From: Planctomycetaceae bacterium
GTDB taxonomy: Bacteria; Planctomycetota; Planctomycetia; Pirellulales; Thermoguttaceae
Length of the DNA: 15,954 bases
NCBI GenBank assembly: GCA_031287585.1
Contig: JAITST010000373.1
Span: 1-15,954 of the forward strand
Direction: 5' to 3'
Positions 1 through 7,200 of the stretch are shown here, piece after piece. A model generated the notes under the pieces. That model was given only the letters and a program-made list of their open reading frames with translations, was not told the origin of the DNA and did no database searches. The position numbers were made by a program, and so were the translations under genes. Position 1 is the first letter of the stretch. Each line of letters begins with the position of its first letter.

Positions 1-86
1 GCCTGCGCCGCGTCAAGCATCGCATTATAAGTACCCGCCGGAATAACGAGCGGCTCACCGCTGCGGACGTGTTGAAAGTCAGACAT
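1..86 (-). CDS. Partial phage-type protein, N-terminal end only
   Basis: The minus strand reads in frame from an ATG at 86-84 to the window edge and gives about 28 residues beginning MSDFQHVRSGEPLVIPAG. The remainder lies outside the window. A short N-terminus with a 'vRSGePLvIPA.tyNAmlDAA' pattern resembles small structural or fibre-associated proteins that follow the tape measure gene in prophages, but this is recognition by eye only. It is co-directional with and downstream of the tape measure gene at 246-3800, from which it is separated by a repeat-bearing spacer. No Shine-Dalgarno sequence is obvious. Confidence 0.5.
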   Translation of the reverse strand, partial: MSDFQHVRSGEPLVIPAGTYNAMLDAAQ

Positions 87-91
87 TAGGG

Positions 92-239
92 GGTAGGCAG
101 GAGGCTGTAGGCGTTAGGCATTAGACTGTAGACTGTAGGCATTAGGCGTTAGACTTTAGGATTTGGGAATAATGCTTTTGACTGCTGGCTTAGTTAACAC
201 TTGGAAATACCACCCCTACAGTCTAATGCCTATAGCCTA
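92..239. repeat. Short direct repeats plus 17-bp perfect inverted repeat
   Basis: Between 104 and 155 the unit TAGGC(A/G)TTAG recurs several times (TAGGCGTTAG, TAGGCATTAG, then TAGGCATTAG, TAGGCGTTAG), mixed with ACTGTAG. Bases 115-131 (TAGGCATTAGACTGTAG) are exactly reverse-complementary to 216-232, leaving an 84-nt loop. The segment lies between two minus-strand phage genes. The irregular spacing and tiny units argue against CRISPR. It could be an intergenic repeat family or a stem-loop. Confidence 0.7.
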
Positions 240-245
240 TCCCTG

Positions 246-3200
246 TTATGCGAATTTAGATGAAAGCCCTCTTTCTGAAATGTCCCGCAGGAATCGGGTC
301 TGCTGTTTCAGTTCCCGAACCGCTAAATCATCGCCGTCATAATCCTCGTCTTCGTCTTGCTGTTTTGTCGGTTGTTTGTCCGGCTTGTCGTTTTTATTAA
401 CCAGTTTTTCGAGATGCTTTTCGCTCTTCTCTGTTGCCTTTGCGACTCTGTCCATCGACGAACCGTAGCCCATACTTTGAATCGCCGCCGCACTAAACGA
501 ACCGCTCACAGAGACCTTTGAATCGAGGTCAGTATTCGCTTTGAAGCCCTTGATTGTTTCTTCAACCTTTGCTTTCAGACGGTCAGTCAACGATTCCGGC
601 TCTTCGGCACCTTCCGGCTTCACCGGATTTTTTGCATTGTTAATGGCTTCGTTGTAGGCGTTTTTGGCGGATTGCAGTTCCGCTTCTTGTGCGGCAATTT
701 TTGCGTCATAGTCCGTGCGGCGGTTTTCCGAATTCCTTTCAAAGTCCGATTGCAGCGCATTGAGCGTGCCTTCTTTTTCCGTTTTCAACGAAGACATTTT
801 ATTATCACGCTGCTGTTGAATCGACGAGAGTGCGTTACTCTTTTCGTTTTCACGCTGTTGTGCCTGCCGGTTGTAATCTTCGCTGATAATGTTTGCCATC
901 TCGTTCGGGTCGAGTCCCTGCATTTTGGCAATGATATAACCGATACCTTGTGCAATGGATTGTTCGGCAGTCTTCCAGGCGGAGACCACACCATTAGAAA
1001 ACTCAACCCACAGTGTTGACATCGTATAAACCGTTTCCGTCCAAAACTCTTGGACACCGAACCACGCTGCGGTTAAGAGTTCCGCGATTTTGAAGACGCA
1101 ATTTGCCCAAGCGGTCTGCAAGGTCTCGGTCAACCAATACCACGTTGAGAGAAGTGATGTTGAACCCTTCACCCAGATCAATTTGATGGAAGCCCAGATA
1201 ACCTGAATTGCCGCTTCGATGTCTCCGCGTCCGAGTGCCGCCGTGATTGCACCGAAGGTTTCTGTTGCAAACGAACAAAGTGAACCGAACATCTCTCTTA
1301 ACCAATTGACCGCTGTTCCGACATTTGCAAACGCTCCGATAAAAAAGTTTCCAAAGCCGCTAACAATCGAACCGAGCGTTTCAAATACTTTGGAAAACAC
1401 TCCTGTCAGTCCGTTCCACATTCCCGACATCAACGAAACAACACCGGACAACACATTTCCGATGCCGGAAATAACATTTCGTACAATACTGAAAGCCGCT
1501 GCAAATACTCCGCCGATGATTTGCGGAACGGCGCGGAAGGCGGATAAAATAAAGCCCGGAACGGCAGCGAAGAACCGGACAATCCCCGCAACGATTGCCG
1601 GAATATTTTGAACGATGGTAAAAAGCGTTGCGATAATCCCGCGTGCCGCTGTTGCAAAGAGACCGACCAGTCCGCTGACCGCACGGGACAAAAGAGAAAA
1701 CACCTGTACACCCGCTTCCACAACGAAAAAACTTCTCGCTAACGCACCAACCCATCCCGCAACATTTTTGAGAACAGAAATAAATCCGCTCATCATCCGA
1801 ACCGCTCCATGAAACACGGTACTAACAATCGTGAGTATTGGCGATAAAACCTGTCCGATAGTTGAAAAAACGCTGCCGCTCACGGCAACGATATTGGTAA
1901 AAATATTTCGGACAATCGAAATCATTCCGCCGAAAACTGTTCCGATGAATCCGGCAATGCGGGAGAACACGGAAACAATACTTGAAACAATACCTGCACC
2001 GATGTTTACAACTTGCCGTCCGAGCCAAACAAATATGTTGGCAATAGAACGAATCACCGGCACGGCAATGTTTTGACCCAACCATAAAAACGTCTGACCA
2101 AGAATTTTGATACCGCTTACCGCTAATTGGACAACAGTAAAAAGAATTTTGAATTCAACGAACTGATTCAAGAAAGCATAGACCGCCGTCAAAACGTTTC
2201 GGATTGCAGAAACGATACCGTTGAATACTGCCGCAACGATATTACTGATTGCCGAAAAGTTTTGCTCGACCAGATACGCCGCTCCGCCGACTGCGGCGAG
2301 GGCAATCACGACCAGTCCGATGGGCGACACAAGAGCAGCAACCATCGCAGCAATCGCACTGAATACAGTTGTCCCAATGACTGCTAAACCCGATAACGCC
2401 GCTGTCAAGGCACTTGTGATTCCGCCAAAAACAACACCCAATCCAGATACAACCGTAGTGAACGCGATTGCAATTCCGCCGATAATAAAAGTTAAAACAT
2501 TGACCGCACCGCTTATTAAAGAAATTCCGGCAAGGGCAATGTTCGCAACAGAAGCGATGGACGTTGCAATTATCCCGATGGTCTTACCGACACCGATAAA
2601 CATTCCGCCGAGGGCAAGAAGCCCGATACCGATACCGGTGATAATTGAAACGATTTTTGCGGAGCGGACAATCAGTTCCTTATTCTTCGTAATGTATTCG
2701 ACCAGTCCCGACGTTGCGGCTGTAAAATAATCGGTTAATTTTTGCAGCGAAGGTGCCAACGCTTCACCGACAGCAATCGCCACACCTTCAATCGCCGACC
2801 ACAACATCCGAAACGAACCGCCGATTCCGGCATCCATATCCTTCGCCGTTTGACGAGAGCGTCCTGCCGATGCGTCAATCCCGTCATTGAGCCGCTTGAA
2901 TTCCGCAACGGTCAGTTTCGCACCGCCCGCAATCGCACGCAGACCAAAGAGGTCTTTGAATATCGCTAACTTTTTGTCCGTCGGAAGCGATTCAACGGCT
3001 TTGCCGACATCGCTTAAAATATCGGCGACGTTCCGCATCTTCCCCATTTTGGAAACCGACACGCCGAGTTCATCGAATTGTTTTTGAATCTTCGGGTCGG
3101 CAAGACGGGTCATGATGTTCTTCATCGTCGTACCCGCCATCGAACCTTTGATACCGAAGTTTGCCAACGCACCAAGTGTCTTACAAAGTTCTTCCAGCGA

Positions 3201-3800
3201 CATTCCATAAGCGGAAGCGAGCGGTCCCGAATCCTTTAACGATTCGCCGAGATCAACAAGCGTTTGAGCAGATAAGTTTGCCGTTGCCGTCAACACGTCG
3301 CTCACTCTCGTCATCTCGTTTGCATCGAGATTAAACCGGCGAAGGGTGTTGCCTGCGATTTCCGTTGCGATTGCTAAATCAGTTCCCGTCGCACGGGCGA
3401 GGTCAAGCATACCGGCAATCGCCGTATCCACTTCGTCCGGCGCGAAACCCGCCCGCCCCAGTTCCACCATACCGGAAGCGACTTGGGCTGTTGTGAATGA
3501 CGTGGTTCGTCCGAGCAGTTTTGCTTTTTCGGTCAGTTTATCGAACTCCGCACCGGTCGCACCCGTGACTGCCTGAACCGTTCGCATCTGGTCATCGAAG
3601 GAAGAGAATACCCTCATCGATGCCGCAAACGGAATACTTGCCGAAAGCCCCAGCATTGTCAAACGTCTGCCTATCGACTGAATATTCGTACCGAATTGAA
3701 CAACCTTCGCTTCGGCTCGGCGCAGCGTCCGCACCAATGCGGAATCGTCCGCAAAGAGTTCAACAAAGGCACGACCGGCTCGAATTGCTGATGAAGACAT
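246..3800 (-). CDS. Phage tail tape measure protein (TP901 type)
   Basis: This 1184-residue protein sets tail length and is threaded inside the tail tube of tailed phages. Residues about 60-330 carry the TP901-type core, including the stretch with LGRTTSFTTAQVA and ELGRAGFAPDEV near residues 96-124. Residues about 380-870 are very hydrophobic, rich in Gly, Ala, Ile and Val, and broken into membrane-like segments typical of tape measures. Residues about 970-1070 are charged and Gln-rich (QQRENEKSN, EAELQSAKNAYNEA) and should form a coiled coil. The C-terminus is acidic, then basic. The ATG at 3800-3798 gives the standard N-terminus; upstream there is no strong Shine-Dalgarno sequence. The length is normal and no frameshift is seen, so it is the one apparently intact large phage gene here, although its usual partners (tube, chaperones) are absent upstream. 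Confidence 0.93.
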   Translation of the reverse strand: MSSSAIRAGRAFVELFADDSALVRTLRRAEAKVVQFGTNIQSIGRRLTMLGLSASIPFAASMRVFSSFDDQMRTVQAVTGATGAEFDKLTEKAKLLGRTTSFTTAQVASGMVELGRAGFAPDEVDTAIAGMLDLARATGTDLAIATEIAGNTLRRFNLDANEMTRVSDVLTATANLSAQTLVDLGESLKDSGPLASAYGMSLEELCKTLGALANFGIKGSMAGTTMKNIMTRLADPKIQKQFDELGVSVSKMGKMRNVADILSDVGKAVESLPTDKKLAIFKDLFGLRAIAGGAKLTVAEFKRLNDGIDASAGRSRQTAKDMDAGIGGSFRMLWSAIEGVAIAVGEALAPSLQKLTDYFTAATSGLVEYITKNKELIVRSAKIVSIITGIGIGLLALGGMFIGVGKTIGIIATSIASVANIALAGISLISGAVNVLTFIIGGIAIAFTTVVSGLGVVFGGITSALTAALSGLAVIGTTVFSAIAAMVAALVSPIGLVVIALAAVGGAAYLVEQNFSAISNIVAAVFNGIVSAIRNVLTAVYAFLNQFVEFKILFTVVQLAVSGIKILGQTFLWLGQNIAVPVIRSIANIFVWLGRQVVNIGAGIVSSIVSVFSRIAGFIGTVFGGMISIVRNIFTNIVAVSGSVFSTIGQVLSPILTIVSTVFHGAVRMMSGFISVLKNVAGWVGALARSFFVVEAGVQVFSLLSRAVSGLVGLFATAARGIIATLFTIVQNIPAIVAGIVRFFAAVPGFILSAFRAVPQIIGGVFAAAFSIVRNVISGIGNVLSGVVSLMSGMWNGLTGVFSKVFETLGSIVSGFGNFFIGAFANVGTAVNWLREMFGSLCSFATETFGAITAALGRGDIEAAIQVIWASIKLIWVKGSTSLLSTWYWLTETLQTAWANCVFKIAELLTAAWFGVQEFWTETVYTMSTLWVEFSNGVVSAWKTAEQSIAQGIGYIIAKMQGLDPNEMANIISEDYNRQAQQRENEKSNALSSIQQQRDNKMSSLKTEKEGTLNALQSDFERNSENRRTDYDAKIAAQEAELQSAKNAYNEAINNAKNPVKPEGAEEPESLTDRLKAKVEETIKGFKANTDLDSKVSVSGSFSAAAIQSMGYGSSMDRVAKATEKSEKHLEKLVNKNDKPDKQPTKQQDEDEDYDGDDLAVRELKQQTRFLRDISERGLSSKFA

Positions 3801-3855
3801 CGCTTTGAATTATTGAGAATTTTTGTAACTGTTCACAGATGTTGACTGGATAATG

Positions 3856-3969
3856 AACAATTTTTTTTAGACAGGATTAACAAGATTGACGGGATATTTT
3901 TGATGAGACAGATTCCAATCTATTTCAAAAATCCTGTCAATCCTGTAGATCTCGTCTGAAAAAATTGTT
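3856..3969. repeat. Imperfect long inverted repeat (AATCCTGTCAATCCTG type)
   Basis: The left arm 3856-3902 and right arm 3927-3969 are imperfect reverse complements. AACAATTTTTTTTAGAC pairs with the complement of GTCTGAAAAAATTGTT, and ACAAGATTGACGGGAT pairs with ATCCTGTCAATCCTGT. The loop contains its own small hairpin (AGATT-CC-AATCT). It lies in the 375-nt spacer between the divergent tape measure gene and the six-domain gene. It may be a dispersed intergenic repeat; the T-run flanking arms could also allow termination, though the order is not that of a classic terminator. Confidence 0.7.
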
Positions 3970-3989
3970 CCGGTTGGCGCGCCAACCGG
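3970..3989. repeat. 20-bp perfect palindrome
   Basis: CCGGTTGGCGCGCCAACCGG is perfectly self-complementary over 20 bases. It abuts the long inverted repeat on its left and ends 14 bp before the -35 box at 4003. Its position fits a regulator binding site, or the terminal part of the adjoining repeat. The second copy of the promoter module, near 10320, lacks it. Confidence 0.6.
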
Positions 3990-3993
3990 TCTG

Positions 3994-4146
3994 GAAACGG
4001 TCTTGACTGCGTTTCGGAATTGCGATAAAATACTCGTTGACAATTCGTTGTCAGAGGCGGGTTTCGGAGTAAGGTCTTTTGTTTGCACTTATCATCTTAC
4101 ACCGAACACCAACTTTTTTATAAGAGCAAAATTTGAAAAGTGCAGT
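3994..4146 (+). promoter_or_regulatory. Promoter and leader module, copy 1
   Basis: TTGACT (4003-4008), a 17-bp spacer and TAAAAT (4026-4031) form a near-consensus sigma70 promoter. About seven bases after the -10 box, at the predicted transcript start, a hairpin TGACAA-TTCG-TTGTCA (4038-4053) begins. The leader continues with AAGGTCTTTTGTTTG and GAGCAAAATTTG and ends in GTGCAGT. The same module recurs at 10317-10458 with an identical spacer, so it is a repeated regulatory unit and drives the six-domain gene downstream. The hairpin could protect the RNA 5' end or, as DNA, be an operator over +1. Confidence 0.8.
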
Positions 4147-4229
4147 AATGCCTTGACCAATACACATACACAATATTGAGGCATCACTCGTTGAAGTATC
4201 CCTCTAACCCCATAACAAATAACAAAATA

Positions 4230-7200
4230 ATGACAAACTGGTATTACTGCGACGGCAAGGTAGCCGAGAGAATGGGAATGGCTAACAATAATCTACTTAA
4301 GTATCCGTCAAAGAATAACTCGTCCAGCATATTCTTAAATAGACGGAAAACTCCGCCATTTATTGCGCTGCCAAGAGCGTTTTATTATTTTACGGATACT
4401 AAGCGGCTGCGCTGTTTTTCAATCGCGATATTGGCAGCGATGATATTTCTGTCCGCTCAAGGAATGAATCAAGCAATGGCACAAAAACAGCAAGATTCGC
4501 CTTCAGTTCCCCACAAAGCGGGCGATAAAAAAGAACTAACGATAAAGGGGATCAAATACGTTTTCCGTTGGTGTCCGGCAGGCACATTTATGATGGGTAG
4601 TCCTTCCGGCGAAGAGGGCAGAGATTATAAAAGGTCTTATGATAAATCTTATGATGAAGTTCAGCACGAAGTAACTTTGACGAAGGGCTTTTGGCTTGGT
4701 GAGGCGGAAGTAACGCAGGAGCAGTGGAAAGCGGTAATGGGGCGTAACCCAAGTCATCGCAAGGGGATGGGGGCAAACCGTCCAGTGGAGAGAGTTAGTT
4801 GGGAAGATTGTCAAGCATTTGTAGCGAGGTTAAACGAACTTGACGTTGCTCCGAGTGGTTACAAGTTTTCATTACCTACCGAGGCACAGTGGGAGTATGC
4901 CTGTCGTGCTGGCACAACGGGACCTTATGCGGGCGACTTGGATGCAATGGCTTGGTGTAAACTCATTGGCGGAACGGCGCCACGCGAGGTTGGGACAAAG
5001 CAGTCGAACGCTTGGGGTTTTTATGATATGCAAGGCAACGTGTCGGAGTGGTGTCAGGATTGGTATGGTAATTATCCTACTGGGAACATAACTGACCCTA
5101 CTGGTGCTGCATCAGGGGCACGCCGCGTGAATCGCGGCGGGTCAGACGCTATAAGTTGCCGGTCGGCGGCTCGGAGCAGCAACCCGCCGGGGTACCGGGA
5201 CAATTACCTCGGCTGCCGTTTGTCCTTTACGGACTCTGATTTTGGAAAGAAAACCAATGTAGATACATTATCTACCCAAACTTCTGCGCAACCGACAATT
5301 TCTACAAATCAACTGGTCACAGACCAACCGGTTGAAAATGGCTTAAAAGCGGGCGAGGTGAAAGAATTAACAATTAAGGGCATGAAGTGGCGTTTTCGTT
5401 ATTGTCCGGCAGGCACGTTTACGATGGGTAGTCCTTTCGACGAAAAAGGCAGAGGGGATAACGAAGTTCAGCGTGAAGTAACTTTGACGAAGGGTTTTTA
5501 TATGGGTGAGACGGAAGTGACTCAGGAGCAGTGGGAAGCGGTAATGGGGCGTAATCCGAGTATTTTCAACAAGGGAGCAAACCTTCCAGTGGAGGGAGTT
5601 AGTTGTGATGATTGCCAAAAATTTGTAGCAAAGTTAAACGAACTTGATGTTGCTCCGAGTGGTTACAAGTTTGCGTTACCAACAGAGGCACAATGGGAGT
5701 ATGCCTGCCGTGCTGGCACAACGGGACCTTATGCGGGTGACTTGGATGCAATGGCTTGGCGTGAAAAAACAACGCATCCTGTTGGTACGAAGCAGCCGAA
5801 TGCGTATGGTTTTTATGATATGCACGGTAACGTGTCGGAGTGGTGTAAGGATTGGTACGGTGATTATTGGTCAGGGAAAGTAACTGACCCCACGGGGCCT
5901 TCATCGGGGACATACCGTGTGTTTCGCGGCGCGGGGGATAGCCGGTCGGCGCGTCGGGAATTCGGCAACCCAGACAGCCGTGGCTGCGGCTGCCGTTTGT
6001 CTCTTCTACCAATAGCAGTCCAACCTTTTGAAAGTGGCTCGGCGGCTACGTTAAAAGCTGGCGAGATGAAGGAATTAACAATTAAGGACGTAAAATGGCG
6101 TTTTCGTTATTGTCCAGCAGGCACGTTTACGATGGGTAGTCCTTCCGACGAAGAGGGCAGATTTGATGGTGAAGTTCAGCACGAAGTAACTTTGACGAAG
6201 GGTTTTTATATGGGTGAGACGGAAGTAACTCAGGAGCAGTGGGAAGCGGTAATGGGTAGTAATCCGAGTGCTTCCAAGGGGGATTATCTTCCGGTGGAAA
6301 ATATATCTTGGGACGATTGCCAGGCATTTGTAGCAAAGTTGAACGACCTTGACATTGCTCCTCGTGGTTACAAATTTGCGTTACCTACGGAGGCGCAGTG
6401 GGAGTATACCTGTCGCGTTGGGAATGACTTGGATAGATCGGCGGGAGTCAACAAAGGGAAGAATACTCGCGATGTTGGGATGGAGCAGTCGAACGCTTGG
6501 GGTTTATATGATATGCAAGGTAACGTGGCGGAGTGGTGTCAGGATTGGCTTGATGTCTATGGCGGCGACGTAACGGATCCTGTTGGTGCTTCATCAGGGA
6601 CATACCGTGCGTTTCGCGGCGGGGCGTGTAACAGCGATGCAAAGTATTGCCGCGCGGCGTTTCGGAACGGCAACACGCCGGAGTTCCGGCACAATCTCAT
6701 CGGTTGCCGTCTGTCCCTTACTGCCTCTGATTTGGAAAAGAAAACCAATGTAAACACAGTATCCAACCAAACTTCTACAGCACTGACAATTCCTACAAGT
6801 CCATCAATAGATGTCCGACCACTTGGAAATGGCTCGGCGGCTGCGTTAAAAGCGGGTGATAAAAAAGAACTAACGATAAAGGGGATCAAATACGTTTTTC
6901 GTTATTGTCCGGCAGGCACGTTTACGATGGGCAGTCCTTCTGGCGAAAAGGGCAGATATGATGATGAAGTTCAGCACGAAGTAACTTTGACGAGGGGTTT
7001 TTGGCTTGGTGAGACGGAGGTAACGCAGGAGCAATGGAAAGCGGTGATGGGGCATAATCCGAGTTATCACAATGGGGCAAATATTCATCCAGTGGAGAGG
7101 GTTGGTTTGGCGGATTGCAAGGAGTTCATTGCGAGGTTGAATGGACTTGGCGTTGCTCCAAGTGGTTACAAGTTTTCACTCCCTACGGAGGCGCAGTGGG

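Noticed and set aside
104..155. Possible CRISPR array
   Set aside because: Units are about 10 bp, irregularly spaced and without unique spacers of constant length.
2221..2730. Plus-strand 169-aa frame inside the tape measure gene
   Set aside because: It is antisense to a hydrophobic stretch of a well-supported gene, and its Pro/Ala/Thr/Ile-rich content is the expected shadow.
3867..4088. Minus-strand 73-aa frame sharing the peptide LSQFRNAVKTVS with a frame at 10181-10372
   Set aside because: The shared peptide is just the reverse reading of the repeated promoter module; similarity elsewhere is absent, and the plus-strand promoter explains the conservation better.
4148..4184. Hairpin ATGCCT/AGGCAT over the TTG start at 4176
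   Set aside because: Six pairs with a 25-nt loop is weak, and the TTG is probably not the true start.
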